Shown in pieces: positions 42,710 to 50,800 of a DNA stretch of 64,000 nucleotides (the stretch's first letter is position 1; every line of letters begins with the position of its first letter). The stretch lies in NCBI GenBank assembly GCA_937879965.1, contig CALFMP010000027.1:1-64000 (forward strand), written 5' to 3'. Source of the stretch: QKMZ01 sp012965515. Its GTDB lineage: Bacteria; Cyanobacteriota; Vampirovibrionia; Obscuribacterales; Obscuribacteraceae. The translations under genes were made by a program, and so were the position numbers. The notes under the pieces are model-generated. The model worked only from the letters and a program-made list of their open reading frames with translations. It searched no databases and was not told the origin of the DNA.

Positions 42710-42795
42710 TCGAAGCGACAACCTAAGTCGCTTCAAACTTGCTTACAACAGCAGACGATGCAACCTGCTAGTGCTTTCCAGCGCACAGAGCACGT

Positions 42796-43437
42796 TCAAC
42801 GCTCTTCCCTATTGATTTTGAGATCCCCTAGGGTAATCGAGTAGTTATTCTTTTCGCCGCTAGCGAAATACTGCATGACAGTTTCCACAGCAGTCGCCAC
42901 TACCAGTAATACCAGTGTGCGGGAAAGCGGATACTCGCAAACATCCAAGCCGACATCGGAAGGCACCGTGTATTTCTCGTTCCAAACAATCTCGCCATAC
43001 TGCTCGTTGACGCCGGCGTGAAGGCAGTCTATGGACTGTTCGTTTGCATGGCGCTGGACAAGCTTTCGAGACGCGGAATTATCGAAAACATCCAAAATTA
43101 AATCGGTTTTTCCGATTACTTTGTCGATGTTTTTCTCGGTTAGCTCTTTGTTGAAGACCGAAACTTCGACATAAGACTCCCGGAAGATCGTGTTGCGCAA
43201 AGTCTCTACCTTGGCTCTTCCAACGTCTTCCAAGCCGTAAGTTTGCGTTCCCAGATTGCGCGACTCGACTTTATCCATGTCTATCAGCAGCAGATTCTGC
43301 GCGCCCATCTTCACGAGGTTCAGCGCGATATGCGAACCTAATGCACCGACACCGCAAATAGCAATGCAGCTATGAGAGAGTTTGCGCATCACCGCATCTC
43401 CCCTGGCTGCATGCTCATGTATCACGCGTTCGTGCAT
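42796..43437 (-). CDS. compact ThiF/E1-like adenylyltransferase
   Basis: The 213-residue product is the Rossmann adenylation core of the E1/ThiF/MoeB family. It has GVGALG (29-34), LIDMDKVESRNLGTQ (D53, D55, R60, N61), DVGRAKVETL (K76), and LDVFDNSASRKL (D116, D119, R124). Family members adenylate the C-terminal Gly of a ubiquitin-like protein. It lacks the rhodanese or ubiquitin-fold extensions and is shorter than MoeB/ThiF (about 245-250 residues). AGGAGAG precedes the ATG. It is the third gene behind a small Gly-ended protein and an unknown protein, all on one strand, suggesting one conjugation or sulfur-transfer system. Confidence 0.82.
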   Translation of the reverse strand: MHERVIHEHAARGDAVMRKLSHSCIAICGVGALGSHIALNLVKMGAQNLLLIDMDKVESRNLGTQTYGLEDVGRAKVETLRNTIFRESYVEVSVFNKELTEKNIDKVIGKTDLILDVFDNSASRKLVQRHANEQSIDCLHAGVNEQYGEIVWNEKYTVPSDVGLDVCEYPLSRTLVLLVVATAVETVMQYFASGEKNNYSITLGDLKINREER

Positions 43438-43529
43438 TGCCCAACTCTCCTAGTGGTCGGTCACGGCTTTCCGTCCCGAATATTCGTTCCCAATATTTGT
43501 CACAGAGTCCGCGAATCTCGCCATTCACT

Positions 43530-44405
43530 CTAGTGCTCGTCATACTCCGCGTATTCGCCATAGACGCGATTGCGCTCCCGAAGCACACCTACGAGGCTGG
43601 CAAGGTCAAAGTTTTGATCTTGTCCACTCAAACATATTCCAGCGCTCTGCAAAGTCAAATCATTATTGACTCGGCAAGAATATGGAACACCATCCACGAC
43701 AAATCGCACGTACATCGCACTTTCATCGTCCTTCTCCATCCAAAACGCACTCAACTGCGCGCCCGCATGATGAAGAGCATAACGAATTCGATCATCGACA
43801 GATCCGTTTTTGCCCGGCACATAAGCAGGATCGTTTCGCAAAAACGCCATCAAGTATGCCAACTTCTCAGCAGGCATAAGTCCCGAATAGCGCAGCTCAT
43901 CAGGCGGTACGCGTTGTCTCAGACACTCATTGAGATAAACGCAATTGCCGAAATCATGCATTACATTGTCCGTTTCATAATAGAAGTTGGCGCCGTCGCA
44001 GCGCGTCTCGATGGCTCGGAACGCCCCTATGCGATCCTCGCTTACCAAACGCACAGGCACCGGGCCATCAAGCTTGAAGCGCTTGTCTGACCGATTGAAC
44101 ATCAACGCCCACCAAACTCCATCGAACTTGTCAATCACAATCATGCGCAAACGCGGAAACAGCTTGAGATACTCCGCTGTTTGTTTCAGCGTCGGCTTTC
44201 CAATTATCTTGGCGCTTTTCAGATCATTCACTTTCATCAAAGCGTAACCTTCGAAGTTTCGATCGTCAGTCTTCAACTCCATGACGATGCCGCCGAGGCG
44301 CACTCGAACCGTTGTTCCTCGCAGCACTGGCGCGAGCAAAGTCTTACCCACGAAATCCTTTTCGAGAGCATCGAATTTGTTGATTAGATCGATTGCGTCT
44401 GGCAT
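43530..44405 (-). CDS. hypothetical protein of the E1-like gene cluster (291 residues)
   Basis: Not recognised. The N-terminal half is a beta-rich domain (TLLAPVLRGTTVRVRLGGIV, FEGYALMKVND). The C-terminal half contains YLNECLRQRVPPDELRYSG, VDDRIRYALHHAGAQLSAFW and ESAMYVRFVVDGVPYSCRVN, suggesting a second alpha/beta domain. There are no membrane segments. The gene sits between the small Gly-ended protein (35 bases upstream) and the E1-like enzyme (92 bases downstream). In PRTRC-type clusters a comparable unknown protein lies between the ubiquitin-like and ThiF genes, but I cannot show homology. Confidence 0.7.
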   Translation of the reverse strand: MPDAIDLINKFDALEKDFVGKTLLAPVLRGTTVRVRLGGIVMELKTDDRNFEGYALMKVNDLKSAKIIGKPTLKQTAEYLKLFPRLRMIVIDKFDGVWWALMFNRSDKRFKLDGPVPVRLVSEDRIGAFRAIETRCDGANFYYETDNVMHDFGNCVYLNECLRQRVPPDELRYSGLMPAEKLAYLMAFLRNDPAYVPGKNGSVDDRIRYALHHAGAQLSAFWMEKDDESAMYVRFVVDGVPYSCRVNNDLTLQSAGICLSGQDQNFDLASLVGVLRERNRVYGEYAEYDEH

Positions 44406-44440
44406 GCACGCCTCCTTGTGGAAGCTAATTGTCGTCAGGC

Positions 44441-44710
44441 CTAGCCGAAAACAGCCGGCGGACGCATAGTCAAATTGCCATTCTCGTGACGCTCGATAAC
44501 GAGCAACTTCAAATCATCGAGGGAGGTGTCGAGAAAAGCTGCAACAGCGCGTTTGATTTCGTCATCGGCGGTGCCGCTCTCGACTTCGAGAATGTCCAAA
44601 GCTATGTCGCGACTTGTGCCTTTGTATCTAAAGTGCAGGACGGCGCCAGTTTCATTAGATGACGCATTGGTCGCGTGGGTATAGATTTTGCGCGGATCGT
44701 TAAGCGTCAT
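44441..44710 (-). CDS. small Gly-terminated protein, candidate ubiquitin-like modifier
   Basis: The start at 44710 follows GGAGGAAAGG. The 89-residue product has a predicted beta hairpin (GAVLHFRYKGTSRDIALDIL), a helix (TADDEIKRAVAAFLD), then two strands (LKLLVIERHENG and NLTMRP), and ends Val-Phe-Gly. Size, beta-beta-alpha-beta order and a C-terminal Gly fit a ubiquitin/ThiS/MoaD beta-grasp carrier that an E1 could adenylate. The single terminal Gly rather than Gly-Gly is less typical. It is first in the cluster with the E1-like gene, which supports the idea. The assignment is inference. Confidence 0.65.
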   Translation of the reverse strand: MTLNDPRKIYTHATNASSNETGAVLHFRYKGTSRDIALDILEVESGTADDEIKRAVAAFLDTSLDDLKLLVIERHENGNLTMRPPAVFG

Positions 44711-44989
44711 TGTCCTTTCCTCCAAAGTGACTTGGAGTCCATCATAACCATTTCCCGAATTTCATGCTGACATCCAGACTGAAATGAGATTGGTCCGAAA
44801 AGCCAATGGCAGCCTGAGTTGCAAACGCTTTAGCGATTGCAGTCAAGAGAACAACCTTCAAAATTGGTTGGAATTTGGGTGACTTTTCCAGCCACTTTCC
44901 AGATCGCTTCGCCTCGCCGCCACTCGGCATCCATACAGGTTAAATATATCTACTTACCAGAGGAGCACCGTCTTTTAGAATGTGCGGTC

Positions 44990-45967
44990 ATGGCAAATCA
45001 GAAAAGTAGATTGAGTAGGCAATTCGCACTGGTGGCTGCATCAACATTGTTGTTGTCGGCACTCCTGCCACCACAGACGCTTGCTCAGAGAGATAAACCA
45101 CCTAAAGACGATGACGTCGTTCGCGTACACCAGCCGCCGGTCTATGTACCGCCGGCTCCAGAGCCCCCTCGACTTGTTATTCCGATCATTCCTCATCGCG
45201 ACGTCGTGCCGCTTTTCGTGCCGACGGATGTCACAAATCCAGGTCCGCAACTGGGCGCGACACAGCTTCCAGCACTCAACCTGCCATCCGCCATGTCCGG
45301 CTTGATTCCTTTGAAGCAGACTGACTTTCCAAAGGAAGAAAACAGCAAGGACAAGGGAGAATGGGTTCTGGTCCGTGCAGAACAAGACACAAATTATTCG
45401 CGACCATCGCCGATTGCGGTAGAACTAAAAGTCGGTGCAGTGCTAGTGAGCGTCAGAAAACCATCACAAACTGCTTTTGTGAAAACAAATCTCGGCAAAA
45501 TTGCAATCACCGCAAATGGTGACGCAATTGTCAAAAACACTGACGGTGTTGTTCGCGTGATGAACATCGACGGGCTCGGCAAGAGCGTGCGCATCAAACT
45601 CGAAGGGGGGCCGTTTACCGGAAACGATGCCAAAGTTGTTGCGCTAAAGCCGGGCTTCGAACTTGTAGCCGCCGGACGCACGTTAAAGCGCAGCGATCTG
45701 CGTCCAAGTGATGGAATTGGTCGACGCAAAGCTTCCGTTGTATTGAAGGGCTTCGCTGCGATCAACCAATTCTCGGTGGACACGCTTTTGCAGTCGTGCG
45801 ACTTGGTAGTCGCGATCAATCAGAACACGACTGGCGTCAAAGAACGCCGCATCCTTTCGGATATGTCAAAAATGGCGGCGGTGCTGAATATGATGGACAG
45901 CGCACCTGGCAAAGGTTTCGTGCGCGAATCCAACTACAAACTTGCCCAGTCGAAACAGCTTCAGTAG
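44990..45967 (+). CDS. secreted protein with FecR-like domain
   Basis: The start at 44990 gives 325 residues with a signal peptide (LVAASTLLLSALLPPQTLAQ). A Pro-rich linker follows (near 35-65, repeated P-P-V/A-P), then a beta-strand domain around residues 145-210 (AVLVSVRKPSQTAFVKTNLG, ITANGDAIVKN) similar to FecR-type repeats. The tail is helical. FecR-like domains sense or bind in the periplasm; no sigma factor gene lies nearby. AGGAG lies 25 bases from the ATG, farther than usual, so the start is moderately sure. Confidence 0.65.
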   Translation: MANQKSRLSRQFALVAASTLLLSALLPPQTLAQRDKPPKDDDVVRVHQPPVYVPPAPEPPRLVIPIIPHRDVVPLFVPTDVTNPGPQLGATQLPALNLPSAMSGLIPLKQTDFPKEENSKDKGEWVLVRAEQDTNYSRPSPIAVELKVGAVLVSVRKPSQTAFVKTNLGKIAITANGDAIVKNTDGVVRVMNIDGLGKSVRIKLEGGPFTGNDAKVVALKPGFELVAAGRTLKRSDLRPSDGIGRRKASVVLKGFAAINQFSVDTLLQSCDLVVAINQNTTGVKERRILSDMSKMAAVLNMMDSAPGKGFVRESNYKLAQSKQLQ

Positions 45968-45983
45968 TGTAAATTCACTAGCG

Positions 45984-46044
45984 TAGGCTCGACGCCATGC
46001 GTCGACCGTTTCAAAATACGGTCTACACATGGCGCCGACCCTAC
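45984..46044. repeat. palindromic repeats
   Basis: Two diverged copies (GACGCCATGCGTC core and CATGGCGCCGACCCTACA) lie between convergent genes. Confidence 0.6.
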
Positions 46045-46071
46045 ATCATCTCCGGCAAAGGCACGCTTTCC

Positions 46072-47070
46072 CTAGCTGCACTTCAGTACAACTTTACCGA
46101 TTGTTTTCCTATCTTCCAGAAGAGCATGTGCTTTTCCTGCTTCACTCAACGGCAGCACATGATCGATCGTCAGTTTCAACCAACCTTCCCTAATACCGGC
46201 AAGCACATCATTTGCCCGCAGCAGAAGCTCTTCACGGTCGCGCAGATAGTTATACAAGCTGCCACCGGATATGGTGATGGCGCGCGCCATAAGTGAATTC
46301 GGAATCACGGGTTCGGCAACGCCGCTCGCCGCACCAAATATCACCACATGCCCGCGTGGTGCGACGGCTTGCAAGTTCTTGGTGAAAGTGTCCTTCCCGA
46401 CACCATCGATAATGAAATCGACACCTTTGCCACTTGTGATGCGCTTCACTTCTTCGACAAAGTCTTTCTCAGTGTAAATGATGACGTGGTCGGCGCCGGC
46501 TTGCTTAGCGCGTTTTGCCTTCTCTTCATTGGAGACAGTACCGAAAACTTCCGCGCCAAGATGTTTCGCCCATTGGACCAACAAGAGCCCCATGCCACCT
46601 GCCGCCGCGTGGATCAAAACGGTGTCACCTTTTTTTATTTTGTGAAACTCATGCAGCAGATAGTGCGCAGTCATGCCTTGTAGTGGAAAAGCTGCACCCT
46701 GCTCAAAACTCAATTCGGGCGGAAGGATGATGAGCTTGTCGGCAGGGCAAATCGCAGCTTGCGAATATGAACCAAGAACACTCGTATAAGCGACACGATC
46801 GCCAGGCTTAACGACGGTAACGCCCTCTCCGACTTGCTCAACTACACCTGCGCCTTCGTGACCTGGCGTATAGGGCAGCGGCAGATTGTAGCCCAAACTA
46901 CCGCGCCGTTGATAGATATCGAGGAAATTCAGACCAGCAGCGTGCAAACGAACCAGCGCTTCGCCGGGACCAGGCGCCGGCAATTCATAGTCTTCCAATT
47001 TGAGAACGTCAGCCTCACCGTTCTGCGAAATCCTGATGCCTTGGACTTTCGTCTTTACTCCTGTTGCCAT
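46072..47070 (-). CDS. qorA: NADPH:quinone oxidoreductase (zinc-free MDR family)
   Basis: The 332-residue product matches quinone oxidoreductase/zeta-crystallin-type medium-chain reductases: LNFLDIYQRRGSL, PYTPGHEGAGVVEQVG, PGDRVAY, AAFPLQGMTAHYLL and the nucleotide-binding AAAGGMGLLLVQWAK. The zinc ligands of alcohol dehydrogenases are absent. It reduces quinones or enones with NADPH in the cytosol. GGAGGAG precedes the ATG. It stands alone between the FecR-like and VCBS-like genes. Confidence 0.92.
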   Translation of the reverse strand: MATGVKTKVQGIRISQNGEADVLKLEDYELPAPGPGEALVRLHAAGLNFLDIYQRRGSLGYNLPLPYTPGHEGAGVVEQVGEGVTVVKPGDRVAYTSVLGSYSQAAICPADKLIILPPELSFEQGAAFPLQGMTAHYLLHEFHKIKKGDTVLIHAAAGGMGLLLVQWAKHLGAEVFGTVSNEEKAKRAKQAGADHVIIYTEKDFVEEVKRITSGKGVDFIIDGVGKDTFTKNLQAVAPRGHVVIFGAASGVAEPVIPNSLMARAITISGGSLYNYLRDREELLLRANDVLAGIREGWLKLTIDHVLPLSEAGKAHALLEDRKTIGKVVLKCS

Positions 47071-47267
47071 GACAGCTCCTCCTCCATTTGTCCGACTATT
47101 TTACTCTAGCCCATATTAGACCGGTCGTCTCGTAGCACTAAAGAGGTTGTTACACAGGCTACCTCTACTCTGATGCTTACTGGGAGGCAAGCGTTTCCGG
47201 CACCCGGTCCTAAAGACCTCACACCAGGGTTTACACCATTTCACGCTGCTTCTTGAACGGGTAAGGT

Positions 47268-47936
47268 ATGGATATGACCACACGCGACTCTTTAAGAACT
47301 AATTTTTGGGTTCTCGGACTGGCAATCTCGTCAAGCCTGTATCTCGCAGTCGATCAAAACTCTTTCGCACGGGCAGAATCGAATAAGAGTTTTTCGGATC
47401 ATGTAAGCACCATTGCGAAAGAGCGCGAGAAGGTCCAAAACATGCAGTGGAATTCGCCCTCGACAGATTCTGCCAACACAGGAAGTACGAGCAAATCTTG
47501 GACGGTGCAAGACGTAAGCGAACGCGACAAACCGTTTTTGAATTCCCTGAAGTGGAAAGAGTCGAAGATCGGTGCGTATGTTTTGCGAACTGGTTTGATT
47601 TTTGACAAATGGATTGCAGCTACGCAATTTACTAAAGGTGGAAAGGACGTTCTCACAGAAATCACGCCGCCGTATGAATACGTGATCGTGGTAGACGCGC
47701 TTACAGGAATGCAGACGAAAGAGCCGGTTGCCTCCGACGCCGACGGCGACGGCAAGTTGGAAATTGCTTTCCTGCATGAAAAATTGAACGATCCGAACTA
47801 TCACATGTATACGGTCTATCGTCTCGACAGGGATCGCCCACATTTGATTTGGAAATCCGGAGGCGAACTAGGTGATTGGGTGCATGGGCTCGCCGCCAAC
47901 AAGAGCGGCAAAGCTCGCCTGCACACGTCAAACTAA
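47268..47936 (+). CDS. hypothetical exported protein with calcium-loop-like motif
   Basis: The 222-residue product has an N-terminal hydrophobic segment (FWVLGLAISSSLYLAV) that may act as signal peptide or anchor. The middle is polar. The C-terminal half carries DADGDGKLEIAFLHEK, a DxDxDG loop as in VCBS or EF-hand-like repeats, followed by YRLDRDRPHLIWKSG. This resembles one blade of an integrin-like repeat. AAGGT precedes ATGGATATG; either ATG is possible. Confidence 0.6.
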   Translation: MDMTTRDSLRTNFWVLGLAISSSLYLAVDQNSFARAESNKSFSDHVSTIAKEREKVQNMQWNSPSTDSANTGSTSKSWTVQDVSERDKPFLNSLKWKESKIGAYVLRTGLIFDKWIAATQFTKGGKDVLTEITPPYEYVIVVDALTGMQTKEPVASDADGDGKLEIAFLHEKLNDPNYHMYTVYRLDRDRPHLIWKSGGELGDWVHGLAANKSGKARLHTSN

Positions 47937-47956
47937 TTGGATCTGTAAGGTTGCCC

Positions 47957-47985
47957 CTACTGCGGCGCGTAAAATTCCGCAGTAG
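47957..47985. terminator. terminator between convergent genes
   Basis: A perfect 9-bp stem (CTACTGCGG / CCGCAGTAG) with an 11-base loop lies in the 57-base gap between convergent genes. It can serve both strands. Confidence 0.65.
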
Positions 47986-47993
47986 AGATAGTT

Positions 47994-48857
47994 TCAATCC
48001 AAGTGGGCGCTTGCGGCAGCATCTTTCGTTTTGTTTATCTTTCCGGAGACAACTGCCTGATCTCGAACTTGCAACAACTGCGCGGCAATACTCACCGCAA
48101 TTTCCTGCGGATGATTAGAGCCTAAAGGCAGTCCAATTGGGCAAAAGAAAACTTTCGACAATTCCTCGGGCAGCCCGGCTTCAGCAATATCCTTTCGCAA
48201 GCGTGCAGCTTTTGCATCGCTGCCTATCACACCAAGATATGGGAATTTGACGTTTTTCCAGCGGTTCAAAATCTCCAAGAGAATTGGTTTGTCGCTGCTG
48301 TGTCCCATAGTCATGAGCAAAACAAACGAATCACTCGGAATCTCCGGCACAAACTCTTTCATTTCAGTGAGCAGAACCCGGCGCAGTTTGGGCGATTCTG
48401 GAAGCTTGTCCAGCCATTCAACACGCGAGTCAATGCAAGTGATTCTGCAATCGAGTTTTTCTAAAACACTGATTAGCGCATTGCCAACATGCCCGGCACC
48501 AAATACGGTGATGTTCCACGCACGGTGATTGAACGCTTCAAGATACACACGCATCGAACCACCGCAAGTCATGCCGATGTCTCTGTTCAAGCTCCACTCG
48601 AAAAATTTCGCGGTCGCGTCTTCCTTGCCGCCTGTTCCTGCCAGTCCCGCTGCCTGCAGCATCGCCTTCGCTTCCAGAATGACGCGAGCTTCAATCTTCC
48701 CGCCGCCGACCGTGCCAAAATAAGCACCGTCCGCTGTAACCAACATCTTCGCACCGACATCGGCAGGCACACTGCCCTGCGTGTCTACAATCGTCGCGCA
48801 GACAAAGGGAATGCCTGCGGCAAAGAGATCGCTCATGCGTTCGTAAAAGGTAATCAC
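47994..48857 (-). CDS. xdhC: XdhC-family xanthine dehydrogenase accessory protein
   Basis: The 287-residue product has the XdhC/CoxI N-terminal domain (ATIVDTQGSVPADVGAKMLV, GTVGGGKIE, CGGSMRVYLE) and a C-terminal Rossmann domain (ITVFGAGHVGNAL, CIDSRVEW, MTMGHSSD, YLGVIGS, IGLPLGSNHPQEIAVSI). XdhC binds and helps sulfurate the molybdenum cofactor and delivers it to XdhB. Its target enzyme is probably the XdhA/XdhB pair at 58.5-62.3 kb; it is not in the same operon. Confidence 0.92.
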   Translation of the reverse strand: MITFYERMSDLFAAGIPFVCATIVDTQGSVPADVGAKMLVTADGAYFGTVGGGKIEARVILEAKAMLQAAGLAGTGGKEDATAKFFEWSLNRDIGMTCGGSMRVYLEAFNHRAWNITVFGAGHVGNALISVLEKLDCRITCIDSRVEWLDKLPESPKLRRVLLTEMKEFVPEIPSDSFVLLMTMGHSSDKPILLEILNRWKNVKFPYLGVIGSDAKAARLRKDIAEAGLPEELSKVFFCPIGLPLGSNHPQEIAVSIAAQLLQVRDQAVVSGKINKTKDAAASAHLD

Positions 48858-48920
48858 GCCAGTCTTCCCATGAGGTAATGAATATTATGCCTCATGTCGC
48901 ATGCCACGGCATGAATCGCG

Positions 48921-49943
48921 TTAATTGGCCGCCAACGCTGCCTCGATTTCGCTTGTCAGCTCTTCCTTCTCGTTCTTGGAGAGCCCAATGTGCACCGATT
49001 TGATGATGCCCTGTTTGTCGATAACGATTGTTTCAGGAATAGCCTGAACCATGAAGGCGGCAAAACCGTCAGCATTCGAACTTGCGGGAATCGCGTCAAT
49101 TTTTCGCTGTTCCAAATATAACTTTTCCTGATTGACGCTGCCGTCACCGATTGCGTAAAAGACAACGCCTTTGTCTTTGTACTTCGATGCAACCTCGCTC
49201 ACCATCGGCAATCCGAAGCGGCAGGGCGGGCACCAGGTCGCCCAGAAGTCGATTATTACGACATTTTTGCCCTTCAACTCTGACAATTTGAAAGGCGTTC
49301 CGCCGGTCGGTTGAATGAGAATGTCGGGTGCTGGCTTGCCTACGAGCTTATTAGCAGGATAACTGTGGCTGCGCCTTGCCTGAATTTCCGGATCTTTGAA
49401 GAACGAATCTACAGCCAGCGCTGCGCCACCTACGATGCTTCCGCACGTCAGCGCCTGCAAAATCAGCGCAGGAATAAGCTTGATTGAAAGCGCCTTAGAC
49501 ACACCAATCACCGATAGAACTAGTACGCCCAAAAGGGCTATGCCTAATAACAACGGTCCGTGAAAAAATAGGAGCGCCAAGGGAGCAATAGAAAACAAAA
49601 CCACGCGAAGGCAGCGGAAGATGGCTTCTTTGAGCGTTAGTGCGACTGCAATTCGAGGGCGCATTTTCATGCCGATAAGAGCCGCGAAAAGCCCCCAAAT
49701 GCTAGTGATGACCAGCAAACCGACGAAGATAACCAGCGACACGTTCGCGCCATCAGCTAAGACCATGTCCGCAGACAATGTCGGGTCGCCGATTACTGCA
49801 CCATATCCGACGATAAAGGCGAGGAGCGCCATAAACACGAAGCCATCCCAATAGCTTCCGTTGCGGACCACGTCATCAAAGAACTTACCGGGCTTTATGA
49901 AAAGCCACCGCATCCCTGCAAGTTTGTTTTTGACCGAATCCAT
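48921..49943 (-). CDS. membrane-anchored TlpA-like thioredoxin with Yip1-like N-terminus
   Basis: The start at 49943 follows AAAGG, giving 340 residues. The first 185 residues hold about five membrane helices in a Yip1-like arrangement, opening with RWLFIKPGKFFDDVV. A TlpA/ResA-type thioredoxin domain follows (205-340): GKPAPDILI, then VVIIDFWATWCPPCRFGLP with active-site C238-P-P-C241, and AIPETIVIDKQG with the cis-Pro. ResA/TlpA proteins reduce disulfides, for example in cytochrome c assembly. The polytopic anchor is unusual; most family members have one helix. No haem-lyase genes are nearby. Confidence 0.85.
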   Translation of the reverse strand: MDSVKNKLAGMRWLFIKPGKFFDDVVRNGSYWDGFVFMALLAFIVGYGAVIGDPTLSADMVLADGANVSLVIFVGLLVITSIWGLFAALIGMKMRPRIAVALTLKEAIFRCLRVVLFSIAPLALLFFHGPLLLGIALLGVLVLSVIGVSKALSIKLIPALILQALTCGSIVGGAALAVDSFFKDPEIQARRSHSYPANKLVGKPAPDILIQPTGGTPFKLSELKGKNVVIIDFWATWCPPCRFGLPMVSEVASKYKDKGVVFYAIGDGSVNQEKLYLEQRKIDAIPASSNADGFAAFMVQAIPETIVIDKQGIIKSVHIGLSKNEKEELTSEIEAALAAN

Positions 49944-50141
49944 CCAAAGCCTTTCCGAAAGGCTACTACTATACGCTTTTCGAAAACACTTCTGCCACGA
50001 GTACGGCAATCAAGTAGTGTTCGCGTTAATTGCATACACCCTGCATATCGGTTCGATGCAATTGACTCGGCTGTTCCCGAATGTTTTGCTAGATACCGAG
50101 TACCAGTGTGTGCTCAGTTTGTATAAACAGAAAGGGAAAGC

Positions 50142-50444
50142 ATGCAAACACCATTGATACCTGGCAAGTTGAAAGTCTTCGAATCAGATGGCTATTTCTG
50201 CGCTTCATTCGTCGCCCCAGGGTATCCAATGTTGGCCGCCAGAGACGATGAGTTTGAAGATCTGGCGCAATGGCTAGTCGATGTTGGCGTTGAAGAGGAT
50301 GTTTTGTACGCTGATTTACCGATCGACGCCTCGGTTAGTTTGCCGGAATGCGTTGTGACACCGAACTTCCAGACCTTGGAACGCCGCTTCAGCAGAGAAG
50401 CTGCTTACCTGCAATCGAACGCAGCGTTCCTTCCCCCAAACTAA
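50142..50444 (+). CDS. hypothetical protein (100 residues)
   Basis: Not recognised. A clear site (AAAGGGAAAG) precedes the ATG. The product opens with a beta hairpin (LKVFESDGYFCASFVAPGYP), followed by a helix (EFEDLAQWLVDVG) and an acidic loop, and ends in a helix. It is cytoplasmic, with no membrane segment. Confidence 0.6.
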   Translation: MQTPLIPGKLKVFESDGYFCASFVAPGYPMLAARDDEFEDLAQWLVDVGVEEDVLYADLPIDASVSLPECVVTPNFQTLERRFSREAAYLQSNAAFLPPN

Positions 50445-50800
50445 AGCTTCGCCCTCATACCCAGACACTCCGCAACCTCAATTGCCAATGGCTTTTGCGC
50501 CTCCTTCCGGCTGGCATTTTCGGGTTCACGCATTGACTTGCGACCACAAACGACCACAGAGCCAGCATCTCCGAGAATTGTGAAGCAATGATAACAAAAG
50601 CGAAAGGTTGCCAACAGGTCGCTTATACTCGGAACATCGAAAACGAAAAACGAACACCAAAGATGCCGAAATAAGCCCAGCGCCACTTAATAAATCCAGC
50701 GGTATTAACCGCGGAAAGCCCTCCCGTCTGCACAACAATCAATTCGAGGCGAAACCACGTAAGCGTTCGCCAGTTTTTTGCATCAAAGGAAATGACTGCG
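50445..50800. other. intergenic region, no gene seen
   Basis: About 350 bases with no convincing gene. It contains the leader of the following gene (AAAGGAA directly before an ATG nine bases ahead of the chosen start). Confidence 0.4.

Noticed and set aside
43437..44090. Plus-strand open frame opposite the 291-residue gene
   Set aside because: The minus-strand gene has better start signals, protein-like composition and operon context.
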